Assembly (NCBI RefSeq): GCF_001665835.1
Contig: NZ_LZSX01000080.1
Span: 34,572-98,571, forward strand
Length of the DNA: 64,000 bases
Reading direction: 5' to 3'
Source: Mycobacterium colombiense
GTDB taxonomy: Bacteria > Actinomycetota > Actinomycetes > Mycobacteriales > Mycobacteriaceae
Numbering within the stretch: the first letter of the stretch is position 1; every line of letters starts with the position of its first letter. Shown one piece after another: positions 27,503 to 35,512 of the stretch. A model generated the notes under the pieces. The model searched no databases. It saw only the letters and a program-made list of their open reading frames with translations, and was not told where the DNA came from. The position numbers and the translations under genes were made by a program.

Positions 27503-27508
27503 TAAGCT
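27503..27508 (+). promoter_or_regulatory. -10 element of a leaderless SDR transcript
   Basis: TAAGCT stands 6 nt before the ATG of the SDR gene, with no ribosome site in between, fitting a leaderless transcript. Confidence 0.5.
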
Positions 27509-27514
27509 CAGCGC

Positions 27515-28306
27515 ATGGACATGGACGGGAAGCGAGTGCTGATCACGGGCGCGTCGCGAGGCATCGGCGAGGCGTTTGCGCACGCCTTCGCGGAGGCGGG
27601 GGCCACCGTCGCGCTGGTCGCACGCAGCAAGGACGCGATTCAGGCACTCGCGGCTGAGCTTGGCGGCACCGCCCATCCCGCCGACCTCTCAGATCCGGCG
27701 CAGGTCGACGGCCTCTTCAGTCACATCGAGGATGAAGCTGGTCCGATCGACATTCTGGTGAACAATGCTGGCATCGGACCTCCGGCTGCGTTCACCGACG
27801 AGGCCGACCACCTGCGTCAAATCACCCAAGTCAACTACCTTGCCCCGGCCGAATTGTGCCGTCAGGCCATACCTCGGATGCTCGGGAACGGCGGTGGCCA
27901 CATCGTCAACATGTCTTCGATTGCAGGCGTCGGTGTGTTCCCGGGCCTGGTCAGCTACTGCGTGTCCAAGGCGGCGCTGTCCCACTTCACCGCGGGACTG
28001 CGGGCCGAGCTCCGGGGATTGCCGATCGGTACCACCCTTGTGGAACTCGGCCCGATACCCACCGAGATGCGCACCGGATTCTATGATTACGAGCCGACAG
28101 CGCAGTCGTTCCGGCGCTTCTACCAAACGCGTCTCATGGTGGACGTCCCGCGCGCGAAGGTTGCCAATAAGGTTGTCAAGGCCGTCTATAAACGCCGTAG
28201 GCACGTGCGGATTCCTAAGCGAACAGCCCTCTTCCTGATGTTGTCTGAAGGGCCTCGGCGAGTCACCGAACTGATGCTCATCGGCGTCCCGCATCGCGTC
28301 GATTAG
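27515..28306 (+). CDS. short-chain dehydrogenase/reductase
   Basis: A 263-residue classical SDR. The cofactor motif is TGASRGIG (residues 11-18), NNAG is at 83-86, catalytic Ser near 134-135, and Tyr148-x3-Lys152 in YCVSK. ELGPIPTEM follows the core. The C-terminal 60 residues are basic (YKRRRHVRIPKR) and may contact membrane or nucleic acid. It is monocistronic, bounded by the groEL1 terminator and its own hairpin. The substrate is unknown; I do not recall an equivalent at this place in M. tuberculosis. Confidence 0.88.
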   Translation: MDMDGKRVLITGASRGIGEAFAHAFAEAGATVALVARSKDAIQALAAELGGTAHPADLSDPAQVDGLFSHIEDEAGPIDILVNNAGIGPPAAFTDEADHLRQITQVNYLAPAELCRQAIPRMLGNGGGHIVNMSSIAGVGVFPGLVSYCVSKAALSHFTAGLRAELRGLPIGTTLVELGPIPTEMRTGFYDYEPTAQSFRRFYQTRLMVDVPRAKVANKVVKAVYKRRRHVRIPKRTALFLMLSEGPRRVTELMLIGVPHRVD

Positions 28307-28368
28307 CGCTACGCCGGTGCACCCGCCCCGGACACGGGCAGGGCACCACCGCACTAGGTAGTGCCGAA

Positions 28369-28401
28369 GAAACACCCCCGGCGCATCGCCGGGGGTGTTT
28401 C
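28369..28401 (+). terminator. terminator-like hairpin after the SDR gene
   Basis: A perfect 15-bp stem GAAACACCCCCGGCG / CGCCGGGGGTGTTTC with a 3-nt CAT loop. It ends 9 nt before the adenylate cyclase ATG. A close relative of this sequence follows the TetR gene at 33886-33918. Confidence 0.85.
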
Positions 28402-28410
28402 GTTACTGGC

Positions 28411-29928
28411 ATGGATCGCATTTGGCAGTGGGCGTGGGATCGGTTCGCGTCGAGGTACTCGTGGGCGGGCTGGGTGCTCACGCTCCCCCTGGCACTCCCG
28501 GTTTATCTCGCCTGGTCGTTGGGCATTGTCGCCTTCGAGAGGTCCGATCGCTACGCAGAGGCCGCCGCAGTGACAGTGGTCGCCGTGCTCGCATACCTGT
28601 ATGTACTGATAGTTCCCGGCGGAAGTGATCCCCGCCTCATTGAGCGGTGGGTCGCCGGCGACGGCGTCGATCGAGAGAGCGCACTGCGCGCCACCTACAG
28701 CTATGGCCGGAAACTGATTGCGAGGGGGGTGGTCGTCACCTTTGTTTGGATCGCGGCCCTGTTCGTTGGCATCGGGATGATTGCCGGGGCGAGCGGGTCA
28801 CGGCTCATCCAGTACGCGATTCTGGGCGCCGTCGCCGGAACGGCCGGCCAGCTGATCACTGTGCACAGCTACGTCGAATCAATCTTGCGGCCCGCCAGGG
28901 CTGCGATCGCCTCGGATACGGGGATCGGCGATTCCCTGCCTCGCTCTCGCCCGGCGTTCGCCACGTGGACCAGCGTGGCCATGCTCGCAGTGGGGTGGGC
29001 GTTTGCCGTCGCGGGCGCGATTCTGGGAGCTGTGTTAGACGTGACCAGGCACGGCCCTGCCCTCGCCATGGCGATCGGTGGTGTACTGGTGCTCGGCATC
29101 GGGCCGTCGCTCTGGGCCGCGTACTCGCCACTCCTGCAACCCATTCGCGATCTCGCCGCAGGAACTGAGCGCGTTGCGGCCGGTGATTTCAGCCAACGGC
29201 TACCGGTGGTGCAAGACGACGACCTCGGCGCGCTGGCGGCGTCGTTCAACCGCATGCAGGCGGGACTGACTGAGCGGCAACGACTTCAGGCCGCGTTCGG
29301 AACCTACGTCGACCCGGCCTTGGCGGCGCGGCTGCTCGCGCAGGGCGACGACGTCTTCACCGGCGAGCGCCGTGAGGTGACCGTGATGTTCGTCGACATC
29401 CGCGACTTCACCCCGTTCGCGGAGGCCAACAGCGCCGAGGACACCGTCGCCCGACTCAACGCCGTTTTCCAAATCGTCGTGCCCGCCGTTGTGGACGCCG
29501 GTGGGCACGTCAACAAGTTCCTCGGTGACGGCGCACTGGCGGTGTTCGGGGCCCCCAACGACCTCGCGGATCATGCCGACGCGGCGGTGAATACCGCTGT
29601 GCTGATTCACCGCCGCGTGGCCGAACGATTCGGCGGTGAGCTACGCATCGGCATCGGGATCAACACCGGCAAGGTGATCGCCGGAACCATCGGCGGCGGA
29701 GGCAAACTCGAATTCACGCTCATCGGTGACGCCGTCAACGTCGCTGCCCGCGTCGAGCAGCTCACCAAGACCACCGGGGACGCGATCCTTGTGACCCACC
29801 TGACCGTCGAAGCGCTGCGTTCCCAACCAATCGGATTGACGGACAGAGGATTTCACGCCCTGAAGGGCAAGTCGGCCGAGGTACAGGTCTTCGGCATCGG
29901 CCCCGCGCTCCCGCATCGCCTAACCTGA
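28411..29928 (+). CDS. membrane class III adenylate cyclase with HAMP domain
   Basis: A 505-residue cyclase of the Rv1318c-Rv1320c/Rv3645 type: about six N-terminal membrane helices, a HAMP domain (about residues 237-290: PIRDLAAGTERVAAGDFSQRL) and a CYCc catalytic domain (about 305-490). The metal-binding Asp residues are D329 (FVDIRDFT) and D373 (FLGDGALAVFG). The adenine-specifying Lys is K432 in GGKLEFTLIGDAVNVAARVE, followed by the Asp and Asn/Arg residues for ATP. The set looks complete, so it should make cAMP. No ribosome site precedes the ATG, which is almost touching the upstream hairpin, so the true start may be further in. Confidence 0.92.
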   Translation: MDRIWQWAWDRFASRYSWAGWVLTLPLALPVYLAWSLGIVAFERSDRYAEAAAVTVVAVLAYLYVLIVPGGSDPRLIERWVAGDGVDRESALRATYSYGRKLIARGVVVTFVWIAALFVGIGMIAGASGSRLIQYAILGAVAGTAGQLITVHSYVESILRPARAAIASDTGIGDSLPRSRPAFATWTSVAMLAVGWAFAVAGAILGAVLDVTRHGPALAMAIGGVLVLGIGPSLWAAYSPLLQPIRDLAAGTERVAAGDFSQRLPVVQDDDLGALAASFNRMQAGLTERQRLQAAFGTYVDPALAARLLAQGDDVFTGERREVTVMFVDIRDFTPFAEANSAEDTVARLNAVFQIVVPAVVDAGGHVNKFLGDGALAVFGAPNDLADHADAAVNTAVLIHRRVAERFGGELRIGIGINTGKVIAGTIGGGGKLEFTLIGDAVNVAARVEQLTKTTGDAILVTHLTVEALRSQPIGLTDRGFHALKGKSAEVQVFGIGPALPHRLT

Positions 29929-30035
29929 AGCCACGTCGCGACGGCACGCACGAACGCGTCGGCGACGACGTCGCAAAGGTGTCGATTAGGTAGTCTGCAC
30001 TCGTATGCCGTACTCCACGAGGAGTGTCATAAACG

Positions 30036-31244
30036 ATGACGCAAGTGATGGGAACCCAGGTGTGTGTCGTCGGCGGTGGTCCCGCCGGCGTGGTTCACGC
30101 CCTGCTGCTGGCGCGGGCCGGAATCCGGGTTGTCGTCCTGGAGAAGCACAATGACTTTCTGCGCGACTTCCGCGGCGACACCGTGCACCCGACCACCCTG
30201 CGAATCATGGACGAGCTGGGGTTCATCGACGAGTTCCTGCGGCTACCGCACACCAAGATCGACCGCGTCGCCTTCGACACCGACGGCTCGATTCGCACCT
30301 TCGGCAACTTCAAAGTGCTCAAGCGGCTCGGTTTCAGACAGCCATATATCGCCATGATGCCGCAGTGGGATTTCCTCGACTTCATCGCCGAAAAGGCTTC
30401 TGCCTACCCGGAATTCACCCTGGTCCGCAACGCGGAGGTCACCGGCCTGGTGTTCGACGGCGACCGGGTGATCGGGGTGCGTACGCCGGATCTGGAGGTG
30501 CGCGCCGAGCTGGTGATAGCCGCGGACGGACGCAAGTCCGCGGTGCGCGCGGCGGCAGGACTGCCGATCGCGCAGGCGCACTCCCCGATGGACGTGCTGT
30601 GGTTCCGGCTGAAATGGCGCCCCGGCGACCCACAGGAATTGTTCGCGGTGCTGCGTAAGGGTCTGATGATGGCGATGATCTACCGGGGCGATTACTGGCA
30701 GATCGCCTATCTGATGCCGAAGGGATCGAACCCCAGGGACGGATCCCTGGAGGAGTTCAAGGAGCGGATCGTCACCGCGCAACCGCGCCTGCGTGAGCAC
30801 GTCAACGACCTGAATTCGTGGGACGACACCAGTGAGCTCGATGTGCGGGTGGACCGGCTCGAGACGTGGTGGCGTACCGGGTTGCTGTGCATCGGTGATG
30901 CCGCGCATGCCATGTCGCCTGCGGGGGGCGTCGGCATCAACCTCGCCGTCGCCGATGCGGTGGCCGCGGCCAACATCTTGTGCGCCCCGCTTCGCGATGG
31001 TCGGCTGACCGACAGAGATCTCGCTAAGGTACAGGGGCGCCGCGAACTGCCCACCCGGATCGTCCAGGCTTTCCAGGTGCTGATGCAAGACAATGCGATC
31101 GCGCCCAACTTGAGTGGTGACCTGTCACCGATCCGGGTGCCGAAGATCGTGGGTTTTGGTCCGCTGCAAGCGATTCCGCCGATTTTGGTCGGGCGCGGTT
31201 TCCGTCCCGAGCATGTCCGCACGCCCGACGTACATGCGCTGTAG
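30036..31244 (+). CDS. FAD-dependent monooxygenase (UbiH/PHBH family)
   Basis: A 402-residue flavoprotein. The FAD-binding GGGPAG is at residues 13-18, ADGRKS is the second dinucleotide motif, and GDAAHAMSPAGGVGINLAVAD (from about residue 287) is the third. This is the group A aromatic hydroxylase fold (FAD_binding_3). A GAGGAGT ribosome site precedes the ATG. It converges with the mutase-like membrane gene 7 nt away and heads a group of catabolic-looking genes. Confidence 0.88.
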   Translation: MTQVMGTQVCVVGGGPAGVVHALLLARAGIRVVVLEKHNDFLRDFRGDTVHPTTLRIMDELGFIDEFLRLPHTKIDRVAFDTDGSIRTFGNFKVLKRLGFRQPYIAMMPQWDFLDFIAEKASAYPEFTLVRNAEVTGLVFDGDRVIGVRTPDLEVRAELVIAADGRKSAVRAAAGLPIAQAHSPMDVLWFRLKWRPGDPQELFAVLRKGLMMAMIYRGDYWQIAYLMPKGSNPRDGSLEEFKERIVTAQPRLREHVNDLNSWDDTSELDVRVDRLETWWRTGLLCIGDAAHAMSPAGGVGINLAVADAVAAANILCAPLRDGRLTDRDLAKVQGRRELPTRIVQAFQVLMQDNAIAPNLSGDLSPIRVPKIVGFGPLQAIPPILVGRGFRPEHVRTPDVHAL

Positions 31245-31251
31245 CGCGTCG

Positions 31252-31653
31252 TCAAAGCCCGGCGATGACGATCCCGACGCCCACCACGATGCACGGCGTC
31301 AGGGACACCAGCAGGAAGCTGACGATCCGCTCCTTTCCCACCGAGGCCGCGTGGTCGCCGGTCGCGATCGGCGCGAGTCTGCGGCCGGCACCCCATGCCG
31401 CCGCGAGCAGCGTCGCCAACCAGTTCGCGTAGGCGGCGTAGACGATCAGCGCGACGGCCGCGATGCCCCAGGCGTCGGGCAGGTGGAGGTGCGGCCAGAG
31501 CAGGCCCAGCAACACGAGGAACATGCCGTTGAGGACCCCTTCGAGGTGACTCGATAGCGCCATGCGCGGGTTTTTCAATACGGGAAGGGGTAACCCGGTG
31601 AGCAGCCCGAGCAAGAACAAGACAAGCCCGAGCGTGAACAGCAGCGTCTGCAT
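31252..31653 (-). CDS. small membrane protein resembling hydroxylaminobenzene mutase / styrene-oxide isomerase family
   Basis: A 133-residue protein with four hydrophobic helices. The segment NPRMALSSHLEGVLNGMFLV, with H-x2-G-x2-N-G inside a helix, recalls the HabA/HabB mutase and StyC isomerase membrane family, which rearrange hydroxylaminobenzene or styrene oxide without cofactor turnover. The identification is by pattern only and could be wrong; many actinobacterial relatives carry uninformative names. Starts divergently from the RidA gene, ends beside the FAD monooxygenase. Confidence 0.6.
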   Translation of the reverse strand: MQTLLFTLGLVLFLLGLLTGLPLPVLKNPRMALSSHLEGVLNGMFLVLLGLLWPHLHLPDAWGIAAVALIVYAAYANWLATLLAAAWGAGRRLAPIATGDHAASVGKERIVSFLLVSLTPCIVVGVGIVIAGL

Positions 31654-31743
31654 GTCAGCACACTAGGGGCGTCCGGCGGCGCGCGCGGTGGATTGCCTGC
31701 CAAGCGAGTACCTGTGACGCGGTCGGCGACGAAGATGGCACGC

Positions 31744-32154
31744 ATGGGTAAGCCGATATTTTCTGTCACTCCCGGCTATGGCGACCATCAGCTCCGGGAG
31801 TTCCACTACGCACAGGTTGTTCGGCACGGGGACCGGGTGGAGACGGCCGGTCAAGGAGGGTGGGACGAGGACTGGCGCTATCCCGAGTCAGTGCGCGACG
31901 AGATCATTCAGGCCTTCGACAACGTCGAACGGACGTTGGCGACGGCCGGAGCCTCCTGGCGCGACGTGGTGCACGTGCACTCGTACCACCTGCCCGACGC
32001 AGCTGGCCAGATCGGGCCCGAGCAGCTGGACACCATGGTCGAACAGTTCCGCTGGCGCATGGGCGACCACGCACCCTTGTGGACGTGCATCGGCGTCGCC
32101 GCATTGGCGGGTCCGAAGATGCGCGTCGAGATTCAGGTCACCGCCATCGTATGA
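31744..32154 (+). CDS. RidA/YjgF-family enamine or imine deaminase
   Basis: A 136-residue RidA-family protein (GDRVETAGQGGWDEDW, then VEIQVTAIV at the end). Family members hydrolyse reactive enamines/imines or, in some operons, act as 2-aminomuconate deaminases. The Arg used by RidA for carboxylate binding may correspond to the Arg in KMRVEIQVTA. Start: ATG 31744 has GAAG 9 nt upstream; ATG 31735 is an alternative that adds three residues. Convergent with the DUF302 gene. Confidence 0.85.
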   Translation: MGKPIFSVTPGYGDHQLREFHYAQVVRHGDRVETAGQGGWDEDWRYPESVRDEIIQAFDNVERTLATAGASWRDVVHVHSYHLPDAAGQIGPEQLDTMVEQFRWRMGDHAPLWTCIGVAALAGPKMRVEIQVTAIV

Positions 32155-32161
32155 GCCGTGA

Positions 32162-32692
32162 CTAGTGCGGTGCGGTGAGCCCGGCCGGCACGGAGGCGCC
32201 GAGGTGCTCCAGTAACGCGGCCAGCTTGTGATCCAATTCGATTCCTACCGTGGTGATTTGGGGTGTGCTGAAGCTGCTGAACCGGGTGCTGGGTTGGTCG
32301 ACGGTAAACCACGTGGCATCGTCGGCGTCCTCCACAATGGCGGTGCGTAACGGCGCATAGAGCAGAATGGCGGGGTTGTAGCGGTACATCTTCTGCGCGA
32401 TGGTGTGATTGCCCATCAGGTACTCGACGCAACGGCCGCGGTCCCCGGCCAGCCGCATCAGCGACGTGAAGTCGTGCGACCAGTAGAGAATGAAGTCGTG
32501 TGGTGCGTTCGCCGCGGTGGCCTCTAGAACGGTCTGCCAGTCGACATCGCGTTCGATGAGGGAGTCGAATCGTTCGCTCTGGAACACGGGCACCGCTTGC
32601 TCATAGCGATCCCTGAACCCGTCGAACGTGTCATCGATCCGGACCGTCAACCGGTCGACCTGGTGCGAGACCGTCTCAAGTGTTTGAGTCAT
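32162..32692 (-). CDS. DUF302-domain protein
   Basis: A 176-residue protein with a DUF302-type domain: NHTIAQKMYRYNPAILLYAPLR, VDQPSTRFSSF and GIELDHKLAALLEHLG. The domain occurs in many redox and sulfur contexts but has no agreed activity. The start MTQTLETVSHQ is set by a GAGGAG ribosome site; the frame is open further upstream. It is the second gene of a probable two-gene unit with the tautomerase (53-nt gap), under the divergent TetR. Confidence 0.8.
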   Translation of the reverse strand: MTQTLETVSHQVDRLTVRIDDTFDGFRDRYEQAVPVFQSERFDSLIERDVDWQTVLEATAANAPHDFILYWSHDFTSLMRLAGDRGRCVEYLMGNHTIAQKMYRYNPAILLYAPLRTAIVEDADDATWFTVDQPSTRFSSFSTPQITTVGIELDHKLAALLEHLGASVPAGLTAPH

Positions 32693-32745
32693 GGTATCTC
32701 CTCGTTGCAGTTGGTTTATCGAAATGCCTTGGAAGGCAGCGCTTG

Positions 32746-33174
32746 TCAGGACGCGATTCCCAATTCGGCCAGCCTGGTCCGGTTCTCCTCGAACCACTCC
32801 TGCTCGTGGCCGGGCCCCGGAATGAACAACCCGGCATCCATGACATTCGTGTAATCGATCTCGCTCACCGAGATCCACAGGTCGGCTTCCGGCTGGCCTG
32901 AATTACGCGTCCAGATCTGTGCGAGCTCACGCACCATTGCCTGACGCGTTTCGAGGTCACGTCCGTGACGGGTGATGCCCAGAATCAACGACTGCGTTGC
33001 CGGTTTGCCGGCCGCGAAGCACTCGCCCTCGGGCAACTCGTGGAACAGGACTTTGACCCATGCCGCCGGCGCCCCGGTGGCGTCGCAGTACATGGTGGTC
33101 ATTTCCTCGGCGATCTTGGCCTTCGCCGCCCGGGTCAACAGACCCCTCGCGCTGTAGCACTGGTAGACGGGCAT
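32746..33174 (-). CDS. tautomerase-superfamily protein, cis-CaaD-like
   Basis: A 142-residue protein beginning Met-Pro, so the mature enzyme exposes the catalytic N-terminal Pro1. Overall similarity, including FIPGPGHEQEWFEENR at the C-terminal side, is to cis-3-chloroacrylic acid dehalogenase (cis-CaaD). In mature numbering the two active-site Arg appear conserved (R68 and R71), but the family His28 is Tyr, the Tyr103 position is not Tyr, and Glu114 is Asp. It is thus a divergent member, perhaps a hydratase or tautomerase rather than a dehalogenase. A GGAAGGA ribosome site is 6 nt upstream. Confidence 0.8.
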   Translation of the reverse strand: MPVYQCYSARGLLTRAAKAKIAEEMTTMYCDATGAPAAWVKVLFHELPEGECFAAGKPATQSLILGITRHGRDLETRQAMVRELAQIWTRNSGQPEADLWISVSEIDYTNVMDAGLFIPGPGHEQEWFEENRTRLAELGIAS

Positions 33175-33216
33175 GTTGTTCCTTCCGTAATCCGGAGCCG
33201 GGGCTCCGGCGACGTC

Positions 33217-33245
33217 CATACTATGTCGGGCGTCATACTTATGAC
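33217..33245. promoter_or_regulatory. candidate TetR operators between tautomerase and tetR genes
   Basis: Two related palindromes, CATA-C-TATG (33217-33225) and GTCATA-CT-TATGAC (33232-33245), lie in the divergent intergenic region. On the minus strand the first covers TAGTAT, a good -10 box for the tautomerase gene; the second lies in the -35 zone. This is a natural place for repression by the adjacent TetR protein. For tetR itself, TATGAT at 33291-33296 stands 7 nt before the ATG. Confidence 0.55.
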
Positions 33246-33303
33246 TAATGCCCACGCTACTGCGAACTTCGATCAAGTGCAAGAACTATGTATGATGGAC
33301 GAC

Positions 33304-33876
33304 ATGCCAAGGAAGACCGATAGCAAGGAACGAATGACTGCCGCCGCGCGCCGCTTGTTCCGCGAACACGGCTATCTCGGCACTGCCCTGTCCGATGTCG
33401 TCACCGAGAGCGCCGCCCCGCGCGGTTCGATCTACTTTCATTTCCCCGGTGGAAAGGAAGAGCTCGCCACGGAGGTCGCAATCCTGCACGCGGCCGACCG
33501 CATCGCGGACATCAACCGCGCGGCGGCCACCACCCGCACCCCGACGGAACTGATCGCGGCCTTCATCGGCCGCGAACGCGACGAACTGGTCTCAAGCAAC
33601 TACCGCGAGGGGTGCGCGGTCGCGCCCATCGTCATCGAGTCGACGCCCGCCTCCGATCAACTCAGCGATGTGACGCGGCGCGCCTTCCAGGATCTGATCA
33701 CCACGCTGGCCGCCCGGCTCACCGAAAAAGGCCTGAGCCACGACAGGGCCGTTCAGCTGGCAACGAGCGTGTGGACCAACGTGGAGGGGGCGCTCATCCT
33801 CGGCCGCGCCCTGCGTAGCCCCGAGCCGTTCGACACGGCCATCGCCCAACTGACCGCAGTCGCCGATGCCGACTAG
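33304..33876 (+). CDS. TetR-family regulator
   Basis: A 190-residue repressor: the N-terminal helix-turn-helix lies in MTAAARRLFREHGYLGTALS and the recognition segment is APRGSIYFHFPGGKEEL. The C-terminal ligand domain (NYREGCAVAPIVIES) resembles the LmrA/YxaF-like TetR group. ATG 33304 is chosen because TATGAT stands exactly 7 nt upstream, the leaderless arrangement; ATG 33292 or 33295 would add a few residues. Divergent from the tautomerase-DUF302 pair, its likely target. Confidence 0.88.
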   Translation: MPRKTDSKERMTAAARRLFREHGYLGTALSDVVTESAAPRGSIYFHFPGGKEELATEVAILHAADRIADINRAAATTRTPTELIAAFIGRERDELVSSNYREGCAVAPIVIESTPASDQLSDVTRRAFQDLITTLAARLTEKGLSHDRAVQLATSVWTNVEGALILGRALRSPEPFDTAIAQLTAVADAD

Positions 33877-33885
33877 GCGACGCGA

Positions 33886-33918
33886 AACACCCCCGGTCCC
33901 TTGCGGATCGGGGGTGTT
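33886..33918 (+). terminator. terminator-like hairpin after tetR
   Basis: 14-bp stem AACACCCCCGGTCC / GGATCGGGGGTGTT with one wobble and a 5-nt loop, 9 nt after the tetR stop, followed by CCCTTT. Same core as the hairpin at 28369-28401. Confidence 0.8.
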
Positions 33919-33940
33919 CCCTTTCATGGTGGCTTGCGCG

Positions 33941-34699
33941 TCAGCGCCCCGGCGGATAGTAGGGCGGGGTCGTCACGGTCGTGGTCGGTGCGGACGTCGT
34001 GGTCGGGGTGCTGGTGACCGTCACGGTGCTGGTGCTCGTGCTCGTCGACGCCGGCGGCACCACGGTGGTGGTGGTGCTGGTCGTGACGCTGGTGGTTGAC
34101 GAGGTCGTCGACGAGGACGCCGCGATCACACCGCACGCCAACCGTTTGCCGGAATCAGCCGTGGGGGCGGTGCTGCCCAGATTGTCCGCGGTCTGGTGGA
34201 GGATCAGCGCGGTGCCCGAGCTGTTCCTCAGGTCCGCGGAGGTGAACGCGTTACTGGTGGTGACCAGTTTCGCCGAGCCGTCGGAGCGCACCTGCAAGGC
34301 GGTGAGGTCGCCGCTGGCGGGATAACTCGTGTGATCGGGCGCCTGGTAGACGCTTCCGGCGGAGTCGAAGTCTCCGGTCGAGCCTCCGTTCGGGGCAGAC
34401 GAATTGGGCTCGCACTTGCCCACCGCGTGGATCTGCAGCCCGTGGAACCCGGGGCTCAGCACCTGATTCGGGCCGGCCTCCACGGTCACCGTCGCGTAGC
34501 CGTTGGCGAATTCGAAGGTGGCGTTGGCCACCGGGCTGCCGTCGGCGGTCTTGAGCTGGGTGGTCAGCCGCTCCGCACCGGGCGTCGAGCTGGTCAGCGG
34601 CGAGGTGTTGGGCTGGCTGCCTTGCTGGTTCGAGCATGCGACGAGCGGAGCGATGGTCGCGGTCAGCGCCGCGACCGCGAAGCATGCGGCCTTGTTCAT
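33941..34699 (-). CDS. SodC-like lipoprotein with degenerate copper site and Ser/Thr-rich tail
   Basis: A 252-residue secreted protein. The signal peptide ends at a lipobox (LVAC, Cys22), so it is a probable lipoprotein. The central domain follows Cu,Zn superoxide dismutase: GFHGLQIHAVGKCE, ASGDLTALQVRSDGSAKLVTT, ALILHQTADN and GKRLACGVI with both disulfide Cys. Yet the copper ligand His of H-x-H is Gln (QIH), and the bridging His region is AGSVYQ with no His. Two of four copper ligands are therefore lost. The last 60 residues are almost only Ser, Thr, Val and Pro, like a glycosylated stalk. Probably not an active SodC. Confidence 0.8.
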   Translation of the reverse strand: MNKAACFAVAALTATIAPLVACSNQQGSQPNTSPLTSSTPGAERLTTQLKTADGSPVANATFEFANGYATVTVEAGPNQVLSPGFHGLQIHAVGKCEPNSSAPNGGSTGDFDSAGSVYQAPDHTSYPASGDLTALQVRSDGSAKLVTTSNAFTSADLRNSSGTALILHQTADNLGSTAPTADSGKRLACGVIAASSSTTSSTTSVTTSTTTTVVPPASTSTSTSTVTVTSTPTTTSAPTTTVTTPPYYPPGR

Positions 34700-34740
34700 T
34701 TGCGGTGCCTACCCACATTGACCCGCACCGAAACGGCGAC

Positions 34741-34926
34741 CTACTTCGCGGGCTTGCGCACCTCGCTCGCCAGGTCGCGGTAGTCCCAGACCAGGTCCAC
34801 CACCTCGTGCGCGGCACGCCCCGCCGCGCCGACGATCAGGCCCACGATGCGGCCGAAATGCGTCGCCGTCGTGTTCACCGCCTCAAAGACGTTGTTAATA
34901 GCGCGATCTGACACTTTGTCGGCCAT
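34741..34926 (-). CDS. small hypothetical protein, 61 residues
   Basis: An unrecognised small protein (MADKVSDRAINNVFEAVNTT start) with an amphipathic, partly hydrophobic middle (FGRIVGLIVGAAGRAA) and a charged C-terminus. A GGAGGGG ribosome site 8 nt before the ATG supports translation. It lies 41 nt upstream of the SodC-like gene on the same strand, so the two may be co-transcribed. Confidence 0.6.
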   Translation of the reverse strand: MADKVSDRAINNVFEAVNTTATHFGRIVGLIVGAAGRAAHEVVDLVWDYRDLASEVRKPAK

Positions 34927-35026
34927 CCGAGTTCCCCTCCGATTGTGTGCCCACGTTCGCTGAACACCTAGCTACAGTAATCCTCGAACGAACGCGGACA
35001 GAACCGAAAGCCGGGTACATTCACCA

Positions 35027-35512
35027 CTACGCCCTGAGGGAGGTCAGCATGGCCTTGCGACTGCGGACGCGGAACTTGTTGATGGGGGATTGACGTAACC
35101 GGGCAATGCGCCCTGCCATCCGGTTTCCCAGCGCATCGAGCATCGCGTCGCTGAGATCTATTGGGGCCGGGCATAAGTCGCGTTCCTCCTCGCTGGCGTG
35201 GGCGTCCAGCACGGTCACGAACGAGTGCCATTCGTCGGCGTAGTCCGGCGCCGCCGGCGGCGTGCGAAGGAGCACCGCCAGCTGATCCCACACCTGCCGG
35301 TGTTCAGCATGCGCGATGGCGACCAGGCTGCTGGCCGCCGCGACCGCCGGATAGAACAGATCGTCCTCGATGCGCATGTGGATGTCGAGTTCGATCAGCA
35401 GTTCATCGAGCGCGTCTTGCCGCTCGTAGGTATTCGCGGGTATGTCGGTGATCTTCCTGCACAGACCGCGCAAGACGTCATGGTGCTCGAAAAGGACCTC
35501 GTAGGCATTCAT
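35027..35512 (-). CDS. hemerythrin-domain protein
   Basis: A 161-residue protein with the hemerythrin HHE pattern: HH at 10-11, H45-x3-E49 (DIHMRIEDD), H68/H71 (AHAEHR) and H105-x3-E109 (DAHASEEE). These supply a non-haem di-iron site that can bind O2 or NO or sense redox state. The C-terminus is basic (RVRSRKAM). Its ATG overlaps the stop of the upstream Rieske gene by 4 nt, so the two are coupled. Confidence 0.88.
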   Translation of the reverse strand: MNAYEVLFEHHDVLRGLCRKITDIPANTYERQDALDELLIELDIHMRIEDDLFYPAVAAASSLVAIAHAEHRQVWDQLAVLLRTPPAAPDYADEWHSFVTVLDAHASEEERDLCPAPIDLSDAMLDALGNRMAGRIARLRQSPINKFRVRSRKAMLTSLRA

